Positions 45,149 through 56,300 of a DNA stretch of 64,000 bases are shown one piece after another. This DNA is from Rhizomys pruinosus. Its lineage: Eukaryota > Chordata > Mammalia > Rodentia > Spalacidae. Each line of letters begins with the position of its first letter. The first letter of the stretch is position 1. The position numbers and the translations under genes were made by a program. The notes under the pieces were generated by a model. The model did not search any database. It was given only the letters and a program-made list of their open reading frames with translations, and was not told the origin of the DNA. The stretch spans positions 5,104,714 through 5,168,713 of the forward strand of contig VZQC01007982.1 of assembly GCA_009823505.1 (NCBI GenBank), written 5' to 3'.

Positions 45149-45311
45149 AGCCGGGCTTGGTGGCACACACCTTTAATCCTAGCACTAGGGAGACAGAGGC
45201 AGGTGGATCTTTATAAGTTCAAGGCCAGCCTGGTCTACAGAGTGAGTTCCAGGACAGCTGGGGTTACAGGGAGACCCTGTCTCAAAAAGACAAAAAAAAA
45301 AAAAAAAAAAG
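45149..45311 (+). mobile_element. B1 SINE
   Basis: 'aagccgggcttggtggcacacacctttaatcc' to a pure A tail. Confidence 0.95.
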
Positions 45312-45314
45312 AAT

Positions 45315-45984
45315 TAATAGAAATATTTGCATTGCTTTTTGGAAATTAATTTTTTTCAAAGTCTAACTTTAATTCAGACTGATGAAGCAGAAAAATGAGA
45401 AAGCTGAATGCATAAACAAACATGGATGTACTAAATGTGAAGCGATGGATTATTAACAGAACTATTTATATGCAAAGTGTTTTATTTTTAGTTCATTGCA
45501 AAAAAAGATTTGACATTAGGTAAAAACATAACTAGAGCTGAGATGGGACATTATAGTAAAAGTATTAGAAGAGCGATCCTCCAGGTATATAAATTATAAA
45601 GCAGATGAAAACTTGAATGAAAAGTATCTAGTAAGATTCTCTAGTAAAAAAGCCAGTGCTCCCCTTGCTGTGAAACAAAAATGACAAAGTCATGCAAGAA
45701 GAATGAAGTGTGAATGAAATAGAAAGAGAACGGGGTCTTGAACTGGAATAAATCTTCAATGGAGAGTCCTGGTTCTTCAGCAGCTCTAAGCCTGCTCCAC
45801 CCTTTATTGATGGCATTTTAAAGAGCCTTAGAATCAAACAGCTACATGTGTAAATCAGTTGTGATATTAGTGTTAAAGTGTTGACTTTAGTGCTAATGAT
45901 GCACCTTGTAAAGAGTTGCATTATTTACTCCTACTGAATTGTTCAGTAGTTTCAATGTTTATTATAACACTAATTGTTTTACAC
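45315..45984. other. unique sequence
   Basis: No repeat or coding feature; recurs at 56820-57535 with blocks of exact identity (for example 57090-57215). Confidence 0.4.
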
Positions 45985-46349
45985 AACTTTTTTAATTCCG
46001 ATTTTTATTTTTTATTTATTTTTTATTTTTATATATTTTATACAAGATTATGTTACAAATCAAATCTAGACCCATGTCCCCCTCCTTACCCCCCCACCAG
46101 AGCTCATGCATTCTGTCAAACATGTTTTTCATCTTTTTCTCAGTCTTTCTCAAAATTCTTGATATAGAAGTTGACTGTTTTGAGCAGAAGTTCACCGTTT
46201 CAGTCAGTTCTTTGACACAGTCTTTTCTGTTGTTGTGGTTGTTGTTGTTTCCAATATGCACCACTCCCAACTATTTGGACAAAAGCTCAAGGAGCCCTGC
46301 ACAAGAAATAGTACTAGGTAATTGACGCTAGCATCCACAGATGAGGGAT

Positions 46350-49300
46350 ACCGTTTTGTCCTTTATTTTTCTGGGACTGTGTTACTTCACTTAACATAAT
46401 ATCTTCTAGTTCCAGCCATTTACCTGCAAAGTTCATGATGTCATCTTTCTTTACCGCTGCATAGAACTCCATTCTGTAGATGTACCACATTTCCTCTATC
46501 CACTTGTCAGTTGAGGGGCACTTGGGTTAGTTCTGGCTTTTTGCTATTGTGAACAGAGCTGCAATAAACATGGCTGTGCATGTATTTCTGCAGTAAGATA
46601 AGTCTTGTGGGAATGGTATGACTGGGTCAGGTGGTAAGCTCATTTTGAGTCTTCCAAGGGTTCTCCACACTGCTTTCCACAGTGGCTGTACAAGTTTACA
46701 TTCCCATCAGCAGTGGATGAGTGTTCCACTTCCCCCACAACCTCTCCAGTTCTTGGTATCATTTGTTTTCTTGATTCTAGCCAGTCTTATTGGAGTGAGA
46801 TGATATCTTAAAGTGGTTTTAATTTGCATTTCATTAATTATTAGCGACATTGAACACTTCTTAAGATGTTTCTCAGCCATCTCTAATTCCTCACTTGTGA
46901 AGTCTCTGTTTAGCTCTTTGCTCCATCTTTTGAGTGATTCATTTGTTTTCTTTCTTCTTTGTTTTTTGAGTTTTGTGATTCATTTGTTTTCTTTCTTCTT
47001 TGTTTTTTGAGTTTTTATACTCTGGAAATCAATGCTTTGTCAGCTGTATCTGCTGTAAGGTTTCCTCCCACTCTCTGGGTTTTCTCTTCACTTCCTTGAT
47101 TGTTTCTTTTGATGTACAGAAGCTTTTGAGTTTAATGAGATCCCATTTGTCAATTGTCGACCTTAATTCTTGCGCAGCTGCTGTCTGATTTAGGAAGTCT
47201 TTTCCTACACCTGTGTCTTGTAGGCTGCTGCCAACTTTTTCTTCTATTGCCTTCAGAGTTTTGGGTTTCACGTTGAGGTCTTTGATCCATCTGGAGTTGA
47301 CTATTGTATAGAGTGAGAGGTAGGGGTTTAATTTCATTCTTCTACAAGTGGTGATCCAGTTTTGCCAACACCACTTGCTGAAGATGCTATCTTTCTTCCA
47401 TTGTGTCTTCTCGGCCCCCTTGTTGAATATGAAGTGGCTGAAATTGTATATGCTCAAGTTTGGATCTTCAGTTTTGTTCCATTGGTCAACAGATCTGTTT
47501 TTGTGCCAGTACCAAGCTGTTTTTATGACTATAGCCCTGTAGTATAGTTTGAAGTCTGGTATAGAGCTCCCCCCTATATTGGTCTTTTCACTCAGGGTTG
47601 CTTTGGCTATTTGGGGTCTTTTGTTTTTCCAAATGAAGATTGGGATTGCATTAAATCTGTACAAGAGTTTGGGTAGAATTGACATTTTTACTATATTAAT
47701 TTTCCCAATCCATGAGCATGGGAGGTTTTTCCTTCTTCTTATGTCTTCTTCAATTTGCTTCTTCAGGGGTTTAAAATTTTTTTGTAGAGATCTTTGGTAT
47801 CTTTGGTTAGGTTTGTTCCTAGGTATCTCATTGTTTTTGAGGCTATTGTGAGTGGGAAGGTCTCCTTGTATTCCTTCTTCAGTTGCTTGTTGTTGGTGTA
47901 AAGAAAAGTTACTGATATTTTTAGGTTAATTTTGTATCCTGACACTTTACTGAAGATTTTAATAATTTCTAGGAGCTTTCTGGTGGAGTTTTTGGCATCC
48001 CTTAGGTAAACAATCATACCATCAGCAAAAAGGGATAGCTTGAATTCTTCTTTTCCAATTAGTACTCCTTTAATTTCCTTTTCTTGCCTTATTGCCCTAG
48101 CAAGTGTTTCATGCACTATATTGAAGAGGAGTGGAGATGGGGCAGCCTTGCTGAGTTCCTACCTTTAAGGGGAATGCTTCTGTCTCTTCTTCATTTAGGA
48201 TGATATTGGCTGTGGGTTTCCTGTATATGGCTTTGATTACATTGAGGAATGATCCCTCCAAACCAAGTCCCTCTAGGACTTTAAGCATGAAGGGATGCTG
48301 AATTTTGTTGAAGGCTTTTTCTGTGTCAATTGAGTTGATCATGTGGTTTTTGTCTTTCAGTCCATTTATGTGTTTTATGATATTTATTGATTTTCATATG
48401 TTGAACCTTCCCTGCATCTCTGGTATGAATCCTGCTTGGTCATGGTGAATGATCTTTTTGATGCAGTTTGTATGCAGTTTGCAAGTATTTTGTTGAGAAT
48501 TTTTGCATCTGTGTTCATTAATGAGATGGGTCTATAGTTCTCCTTTTTGATTGTATCTTTGCTTGGTTTTGGTATTAGAGTGATGCTGACTTCTTAAAAT
48601 GAATTTGGGAGATTTCCCTCTGCTTGAATCCTTCTGAACAATTTGAGTAATAATGGTTGTAAGTCTTTTTGAAATATTTTATAGAATTCTGCTGTGAAAC
48701 CATCTGGGTCTGGGCTTGTTTTAGCTGGGAGGTTTCTTATTACATCTTTAATTTCTTCATATATTACAGGTCTTTTTAAGCTGACGTTCTCATCTTGGTT
48801 AAGCTTTGGTGATTCCCAGGATTTCAGATATTCGTCCATTTCTTCTAGGTTTTCAAACTTAGTAGAGTATTGGTTTTTAAAATATTCCTTTATGATTGTC
48901 TGGATCTTTTCATTGTCAGTTTTGTCATGTTTCCCCTTTCATCACAAATTCTATTGATTTGGAGTTGCTCTTTCTTTCTTTTGATTAACTTGGCTAGAGG
49001 TCTGTCTATCTTGTTTATTCTCTCAAAGAATCAACTTTTGGATTCATTGATTTTTTTTTGTATGGTTTTCTTTGTTTCTATTTCATTGATTTCTGCTCTG
49101 ATTTTTGTTATTTCTTCCTGTCTTCTGCATTTAGGGTTCATTTGTTGTTGTCTCTCAAGTGTTTTTAGCTGCAGTGTAAGATCGTTCACTTGTGCTCTTT
49201 CTGGTTTTTGTTTTTGTTTTTTATGTAGGCACTCAGGGCTATAAACTTCCCTCTTAGGACTGCTTTTAAAGTGTCCCATAGGTTTTGATGTGTTGTATTA

Positions 49301-50105
49301 TCATTGTCATTTAATTCCAGGAATGCTTTTATTTCTTTCTTGACCCATTCATTATTCAGGATAGTGTTGTTTAATCTCCATGTGTTCTTGTAGATAGTAG
49401 GTCTTATCCTGGTGTTGATATTGAGTTTATTGCACTGTAGTCTGATAGAATGCATGAAATTATTTCAATCTTTTTGTATTTGTGGAGGTTTTCTCTGTGT
49501 CCCTGTATGTGGTCGATTTTGGAGAATGTTCTGTGGGGTGCTGAGTAGAAAATGTATTCTCTGGTATTTGGGTAGAATATTCAATAAATGTCCATGAGGT
49601 CCATTTGGTGTATCATATAATTCAGTTCAGATGTCTCTCTGTTTATTATTTGTCCAGTCGATCTGCCCAAAGGGCTCAGTGGGGTATATGAGTGTGCTGG
49701 GGTTAATCTGTGCCTTGAGGTCCTGGAGAATTTTATTTATAAAGTTTGATGAACCAGAGTTTGGTGCATATATATTCATGATTGTGAAATCTTCATGGTT
49801 AATCATGCCTTTGATAAAGATGCAATGGCCCTCTTTGTCTCTTCTGATTTCTTTTACTTTGAAGTCTATCTTGTCTGATATTAAAAAAGCAACACCTGCT
49901 TTCTTTTTGGTATCATTTGCTGGGAATATTTTTTTCCATCCCTTCACCTTAAGTGGTGCCTATCCTTGAAAGTGAGATGGGTTTCTTGTAGACAGCATAT
50001 AGATGGGTTTTCTTTCCTAATCCAATCTCCCGGTCTATGTCTTTTGATTGGGGAGTTTAGTCCATTAATATTTAAAGTTATAATTGAAAGATGCATGTTG
50101 CTTCC
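46350..50105 (-). pseudogene. L1 ORF2, broken, with altered RT catalytic motif
   Basis: Endonuclease start is near 50105 (HLSIITLNINGLNSPIKRHR within 49944-50129), followed by blocks at 49627-49947 and 49031-49455, palm-domain text at 48594-48839 and the catalytic region at 47763-48116, where the expected FADD reads FADG ([12 protein letters not shown]; Gly codon at 48018-48020). The 218-codon C-terminal stretch 47685-47029 (from [15 protein letters not shown]) is the longest clean piece. Frameshifts separate the blocks, and the D-to-G change removes one of the paired catalytic aspartates, so reverse transcription would not be expected. Confidence 0.8.
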
Positions 50106-50164
50106 TTTTACCCTATTATCCATTTGCATTTTTAGTCTCGATTTCTACTTCTGCAGTTATATCT

Positions 50165-50824
50165 TTATTGAGTTCTCTTTCTAGGTGTCTGGGGATAGTT
50201 GCTCCTCTCTTCTGTCCTTTGAATTGCTTCAAGTATTTTTTGAAGGGTTGGTTTTCCAGACATGTATTCTATCATCTTGTTTATGACATGGAAGATTTTT
50301 CTCTCTCCTTCAACTCTAATCAACATTTTTGCTGGGTAGAGTAACCTGGGTTGGCATCTATAGTCATTTAACATTGGAAATGCTTTGCTCCACATTCTTC
50401 TTGCTTTCATAGTCTGCACTGAGAAGTCAGCTGTAATTCTGATGGGTTTCCCCTTATATGTAACTTGTTTTTCTCTTGTGGCTTTCAGAATTTTGTCTTT
50501 GTTTTGGGCATCTAGCATATTAGCTATGATATGGTGTGGGGAGTTTCTTTTCTGTTCTTGTCTGTTTGGAGTTCTATGTGCTTCTTGTATTTGTCTTTTA
50601 TTTCTTGGGTTTGTCTTTTTTAAGTTTGGGCAAATTTCATCTATTATTCTGTTGAAGATCTGATCAATACCATTCTTTTGGGATTCCTCTCCTTCCTCTA
50701 TTCCTATGATACAGAGATTTGATCTCTTCATAGTGTCCCATATTTCCTGGTTGTTCCACTTTTGTGTAATTTTTAATTTATCTTTTTTTATGGTGAAAAA
50801 AATTCTGTATTTAGATTTAGTCAA
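50165..50824 (-). pseudogene. L1 ORF1 C-terminal half (RRM and CTD), 219 codons open
   Basis: The frame opens with an ATG in the 3' end of the RPL23A copy (50824) and passes into ORF1 at about the 'KWNNQEIWDTMKRSNLCIIG' segment. The RNA-recognition region (CIIGIEEGEESQ... NPRNKRQIQEAHRTPNRQ) and the C-terminal domain (KGKPIRITADFS, MWSKAFPMLND, GERKIFHVINKM) are in one frame, ending near the ORF1 stop. It lacks the N-terminal coiled coil that makes ORF1p a trimer. The first ATG lies 9 nt past the RPL23A stop codon. Whether it is ever translated is unknown. Confidence 0.75.
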
Positions 50825-51305
50825 CAGGACTGCTTAGATGATCCCAATTTTGTTGGCAACATCCAAAGCATCATAATCTGGAGCCAGTTGAGTATAGGCC
50901 TTCTTCTCGCCATCATGTCTTTGTGATGTGACTTTGGCCACATCAATGTCATAGAGTTTCTTCATAGCCTGTTTGATCTGGTGCTTTTTGGCCTTGACAT
51001 CCACAATGAACACAAGTGTGTTATTGTCTTCTATCTTCTTCATGGCTGACTCAGTGGTCAGGGGGAACTTGATGATGGCATAGTGGTCAAACTTGTTTCT
51101 CCTGGGGGAGCTCTTGTGAGGGTACTTGGGCTGCCTCCGGAGCCACAGGGTCTTGGGCCGCAGGAAGGTGAGTGACGGGTGGATCTTCTTCTTTTTGTAG
51201 TTGTGGATGCCTTTCAACACTGCCTTCTTGGCTTTCAATGCCTTCACTTTAGCTTTGGCTTTGGGAGGGGCAGGAGCTTCCTTCTTCGCTTTCCACGCCA
51301 TCTTT
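50795..51305 (-). pseudogene. RPL23A: RPL23A processed pseudogene (retrocopy), ORF nearly intact
   Basis: A 155-codon frame (51301-50834) matches ribosomal protein uL23 (RPL23A, normally 156 residues), a 60S protein near the exit tunnel. Visible landmarks: N-terminal [13 protein letters not shown], the basic linker [12 protein letters not shown], the conserved core [20 protein letters not shown], then [18 protein letters not shown], and the terminus [16 protein letters not shown]. It is intronless, has a short 3' UTR and an A-rich end (about 50795-50815). Divergence is concentrated near residues 32-52 and in a segment after 'DIDVAKV', where one residue is missing, as expected for a decaying copy with no selection. 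It inserted in L1 ORF1 between the coiled coil and the RRM region, same strand as L1. Confidence 0.9.
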
Positions 51306-51309
51306 ACAA

Positions 51310-51765
51310 AAAGCTTTTAAATTTTTCATAATCTTTACTTGATTATGAAGTTGTTCTGTGTTATCTTCCAGGTCTGATATTCTTTGTTCTGCTTCCTCCA
51401 TTCTATTTCTGAGGTTTTTTCCATTCCTTTCCTCTTGATTGAATGAATGTTCTATTTCCTTTTTCATTTCATCCTGTGATTTCCTTAGTATTTCCACTCC
51501 TTTTGGAGCATCTCAATCTCTTCTTGTAGCTCCTTGCTTAGCTGGTTGCCTTCCTTTTTCAGTGTTTCCACTTTCTTCCAGTTTGTCATTTTCTCCTTTT
51601 AGTTCTTTCTGGATTTTGTCATTCTCTCCCTTTAGTTCTATCCAAAGTTTGTCATTGTCTCCCTCTAGGTCCTTCTTGAGTTTTTCATTCTCTCTCTTTA
51701 GTTCGCTGACTTGTTCTTTATATTCTTTGATTTCTCTGAATATTCTGCAATTGTTCCCCTAATAT
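51310..51765 (-). pseudogene. L1 ORF1 N-terminal half, coiled coil with 11-residue repeats
   Basis: Before the RPL23A insertion the ORF1 reads as highly charged coiled coil. Four tandem 33-bp units lie at 51672-51704, 51639-51671, 51606-51638 and 51573-51605 (consensus ELKGENDKLxK). One extra A after the last unit shifts the frame. A downstream in-frame piece (51497-51310, MEILRKSQDEMKKEIEHSF and following) then runs into RPL23A out of frame. Confidence 0.8.
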
Positions 51766-52079
51766 CTATGTCCTGGGGGGATCCCACTGTAGGAATCTCC
51801 CACAGGGTTGGTAGAGCTTGGTATGGAAGTATCCCGCATCTTTCCCATGTTGTCCCTTTGTCATGTCCCTGGCATGTGGGTTTCCCTTTTTGCCTGTATT
51901 CTGAAGTGAATCACAAATGCCTCTTCACTGTGTTGAAGGCTTGCTTTGCTTGCCTCCTTCAGATGCCTATTTTTGTCTCCTTGTTTATGGAATGTTGACT
52001 TGTCTAGGTTTCAGGCTTTCAATTTTGTTTATATGTTGGAAGTTTAACTCACTCTTCCCTTTCTGTTTTAAAGGTTCTC

Positions 52080-52443
52080 CAAAAAATCCACTTGGATAAC
52101 TCCCTAAGCAATTTCAGTTGGCGGGGCGGGGGGGGGGTGGTGGTATGCCTGGCTTAATCAGTGCCCTGGTACTCTGTTCTTCATGTTGTCTTGGGAAGTC
52201 CCTGATCTAAGCTCTGTGCACTCAAGTCTCACAGTGGCAACAGGCCCACCTTTAATACCAGCTAGCAGGGCAACTCCACCCTGACAGCCACACAAAACAA
52301 TGATTTAATGATCCAAGGAACCAATGAAACAATTATCCAATGACCCAGAGATAGACAACAATCTGCCTGGCTGAAGCACCCAGCTCCTACCTGTGCTTCA
52401 GGTGGTCCTGGGAAGCCCCTGATCTAAGCTCTGTGCACTATAT
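52080..52443 (-). repeat. L1 5' UTR with two monomer-like repeats
   Basis: The segment 'tgggaag(t/c)ccctgatctaagctctgtgcact' occurs at about 52193-52225 and 52410-52440, some 215 bp apart, consistent with promoter monomers of a rodent L1 5' UTR. A G-run of about 17 bases is at about 52120-52140. Confidence 0.6.
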
Positions 52444-52479
52444 AACTTTTTCATTGTTAAATGATTTTTCAGTCTAAAA

Positions 52480-52800
52480 ATATTTTTGTGTGTCTGTGTA
52501 TCCAGATGTGCATGGGACATGTGTGGGCACGTGCTTGCTTGCATATGTGTGTGGAAGTCAGAGGGTGAAGACAAGTGTATCCTGTCTCAAGTCACCACTC
52601 TTTGGACAGGGCCTCACTGACCCTGAGCTCACCAGGTCAGCTACACTATCTGGCCAGCATGCCCAGGGGTCCTTCTGTCACTGCCTCCAAGGCATTGGGA
52701 CTACAGGCATGTACCATCATGCCTGGATTTTTACATGGGTACGGGGGATCCTGACTCAGGATCTCATTCTTGCTTGGTAAGCACTTTGCCCACCCAGCAT
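52480..52800 (-). mobile_element. SINE-like rodent repeat, family not assigned
   Basis: 'ggaagtcagagggtgaagac', 'gggcctcactgaccctgagctcacc', 'attgggactacaggcatgtaccatcatgcctgg' and 'cttgcttggtaagcactttgcccacccag' read as a composite SINE in antisense, a pattern common in rodents. Confidence 0.5.
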
Positions 52801-53034
52801 TTCCTAAGTACCTCTGTCAAATTCTTAGTCTAAACCTCGAGGGGAAAGTGAAGAAAGAGGAGCACTAGAGAAGAACCTTCCAGAACTGCAGCCATCAACT
52901 TGATTCCTCTGTTCCAGCAGAAAGCAGGAGAGATGACAGGTGACTTAATTTTTTAAAACTTTTTTTTCTTTTATTCCCTGGATACATTTTGTTCCTGCTA
53001 TGTTCAGGATAGGGTGTTTAGGGGAAATACCAAT

Positions 53035-53391
53035 TGTGCTGGATAGCTTTAGTGTCAACTTGACACACCTGGGTTGAGGGAGCCTCAGTTGGGGAATTGG
53101 CTCCATTGGACTGGCCTGTGGCCTCATCTGCGGAGTATTGTCTTGATGGCTGAGCAGTGTGGAAGGGCCCGGCCCACAATGAGTGGTGCCACCCTGGGCA
53201 GGTGGTTGTGTATGGTATAAGAAGGCAGGCTGGGCATGAGCCAGGAGAGCAAGCCAGTGAACAGCATTCCTCCATGGCCTGTGCTTCAGCTCCTGCCTCC
53301 AGGTTCCTGCCCTGAGTTCCTGCCTTGGGCTCCCTAAGTGATGAACTGTGACCCAGGAGATGTAAGCTGAATAAACCTAAAATTCCATATT
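53035..53391 (+). mobile_element. rodent LTR, 3' end cut off
   Basis: TGTGCTGGATAGC start, TATA-like 'ggtataag' (about 53214), AATAAA (about 53369). The remaining R-U5 seen at 41438-41511 is absent: the sequence jumps into the repeated segment at about 53392, marking a probable misjoin. Confidence 0.75.
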
Positions 53392-56300
53392 TTTTTTTTC
53401 CTTTTGAAGACAGGGTCTCAAAATAAGTTGTCTAGACTGGCCTTGAACTAACTATGTAGACCAGGATGACTTGAACTCAAAGAGATCGGCCTGGCTCTGC
53501 CTCCCTGAGTGTCTAGATAAAGTTGGTGTGCCACCACCCGGCTTAAATAATTATGTTTCATTTAAATTTGGCAATTTGAAAGTAGTTACTACTGACTAGG
53601 CTTTACCTTTTTTTCCCATTTTTTTTTTTTTTTTTTTTGTTGTTTCTTTTTGATGATCTCTGGGTCTTTCCCGTAGTCCCTAGGCTTTTCTGGACTTTTT
53701 CCACTCTGAATTTCAGAGCTGTCTTTCTGATCCACATTATAAGATGCTAATTCCTCTCGCATGTCCTGCTCCTCGATGCTTAGGATTACAGGAGAAGAGC
53801 GCACACCTATTGGTGGGAGTTAAGCTGCAAGTGCCTGCCGCGATCTAGGGGCTAAGCGTATTTTAATTCAAACGCATATCTTTTATTAGATCATTCGTTC
53901 TTCTTTGAACCAATCTGTACAATGTAATTACGTATATTTATCTCCAGGCATGTTTGTGGTTTCGTCTGTTGCCAGATTTGGGGAAGCCTAGTCTATTAAA
54001 CTATTCACCATACCAATGTCTTTTAGTGATTCATATCATTTGTTCCAATTCTGGCTCCATCTGGTGGACTAATTTTTAAATAAGTTAACATAGATAGATA
54101 AAACTATATTGGTTATTATTTTTATTTATTTATTTTAATTTATATAATTCTATTTATTTATTTATTTTTAATGTGTATAATGTACTGTCTCCATTAGGTT
54201 GCTGCACTCCTTGTGTCGTGCATGCACTGGAAGTTTTAACAGAAAAAGGAGACGTGTCGTTCCGCTCCTGAGGAAATAATGGAGTCAAAAAGCGAACGTT
54301 TCTCCTAAAGGCATGTTTGGGGGCATAGAGGTGATTGAAAGCCCAGTCTCTGCAGAGGCTGCCTACACGGCTTCAGGCAAACGCCATCGTTCTCTAGCCT
54401 CCCATATTTTTTAACTATTTGGTTTTATATGTACACTAGTCTTGCTTTTGGTATGTTAAATGATCGTTCTTCTGAAGGACAACACTAGTGCCAGCGAAGT
54501 TCTTCTGTTGATACGGAAGGTGTAGAAGCTTTCTTTAAATTCACTGGGAGATTCACCTCGGACCTATTCGGTTTACTTGGATGGCTAAGCCAAGTGTAAC
54601 TGAGAGATGAAGCTGTTTTCAGTTTATTATCAATTTATAATACAAATAAATCAACATGTGATTGATGACCATCACACTTGAAAGTATAACACTGGAGAGG
54701 TTTATATATTTCATTAGTTGTTGTATTTGCCCTCACAATTAACATTTCATTGTATTTTCCTTTTACGATTACATAATTGTGTATAATTAATACGAGCTTA
54801 TATTAGTATTACATTTAGTAACAGCCTAACTTAGTGTGTTATGTGTTGCCATCGCACTTCTGCAGGTCGATGTATACTCGATTCCTTGCTGGGAAGATGC
54901 TGCCATGCATGCTTTCCTCCTCAGGAGCTGTACTTCCCAGGTACCAGGCTGGCTATTGGAATTCCACATCCACAGCTCTAATCTTGGGCATGCTCCTCAC
55001 ACCCACTAGGAATTTATACCCCAAGAATCGCTTGATGGCTCTCCCTGAAAGGCTAACGTCTAATTATGTAACTCCATGAGTCAGGGTGGTTGGTTAGCAC
55101 CAATATGACCGAATTTCAGGACTGGTGCCCTGAATAGGCGCTGTCCTCCAGTCTCTCCCATAGCAAAAAACCCAAAAAGGTTCCCCCCCCCGATTTTGGA
55201 CTTCCCATTTACGTAGTGTGGAATACGCCAGACAGGGGTCATAAAGGGTAATGGTAAGAAGTCCCATTGTATTGTATGTAGCATATTCAGTTATGTATAG
55301 CTATAACATATGGTCAATCTTTTCATGCGGGCTCATCCCATTGACGCTCTGTTTGTGGTCAGCAAGCTGTTTTATGCTATTGCGCTCTGTCTGCTCTCCC
55401 CTTGCTATCACATGCTGAGCATCATTTTTGATTATATGTATGTGTATCGTGCGAGATATCAGGCAGGCAATAAGATGCCAGGTGTCTAGCTCACAGGTGT
55501 AACCTGCAATTCACGCTCGCAATTTGTTAAAGTTTTGAAGAAAATTATTCATGGATTGATAATGAAAACTAAGATATAACTTTTATTTAAGCATTGAACT
55601 AATTTTTAGTTTAATTATAATATTTTACAGACTAACGCTAGCATACAGTATCCTTTTATTTTGGGAATTTCTCTACTGAGTACCTACTAGATGTAGTAAT
55701 TAGTATTGTGTTATATATTGCATTTTATTTTACATATATAAAAATTAGTTTTACTATATAAATTTTGATGATAATCAGGATTGTTATCATAGGTTCATAA
55801 ATTTCATCTTGTTTCAATATAAAAGGGTCCCTTTGTTCACTATTTTATTGAATGGTTTTGCTTTGAACTTCCCTTTGATAATGTCAGTACTAACTATGTC
55901 CTTTATTTCTTTCTTTAAAACACCTCTCCGTTTTCATCTCTAATCTTTGTCATTTGAATGTGCAGCTCTCGACTGGTTTCTTCTTTATACCAAATCCTAA
56001 TAATGTGCCTTTACTCCCGTATGGAACAAATCTTTTTTATATTTTTAGTACAAGCTCAGTCCTATTTCTATCATTTTGTTCTGTATTTGGGTTTGAGATT
56101 GTTAGGGTGTGTTTTTGTTGTTGGTGTGCTTGGTCAGTTTGTCCTTTGTTGTATTTGTTAGCCTTTCATTTACCGAAATTTAGAAGGTGCATTTTCTGTA
56201 CTGTGACAGAGTATGTACTTATTACAGTTTTTTTTCTTTCTTTTCATTGCCATTCTCACGTCTACGGGTGGGTAATTAAGACTTGAGTTTCTGTGAGGTA

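Larger units (their letters stand above)
45993..52443 (-). mobile_element. nearly full-length L1, minus strand, with RPL23A retrocopy in ORF1
   Basis: Reading the minus strand: 5' UTR (52443 to about 51770), ORF1 (51765-50165, split by the RPL23A copy), ORF2 (about 50105-46350) and 3' UTR with A-rich end (about 46349-45993). Imperfect flanks 'aacttttttaatt' (45985) and 'aactttttcatt' (52444) may be the TSD. Length without the retrocopy, about 5.9 kb, is normal for a rodent L1. ORF frames are broken in several places. Confidence 0.85.

Noticed and set aside
48870..49244. Plus-strand hydrophobic frames (about 90-125 codons) that look like membrane proteins
   Set aside because: They are the antisense of L1 ORF1/ORF2; A-rich L1 reads as Phe/Leu/Ser-rich on the opposite strand.
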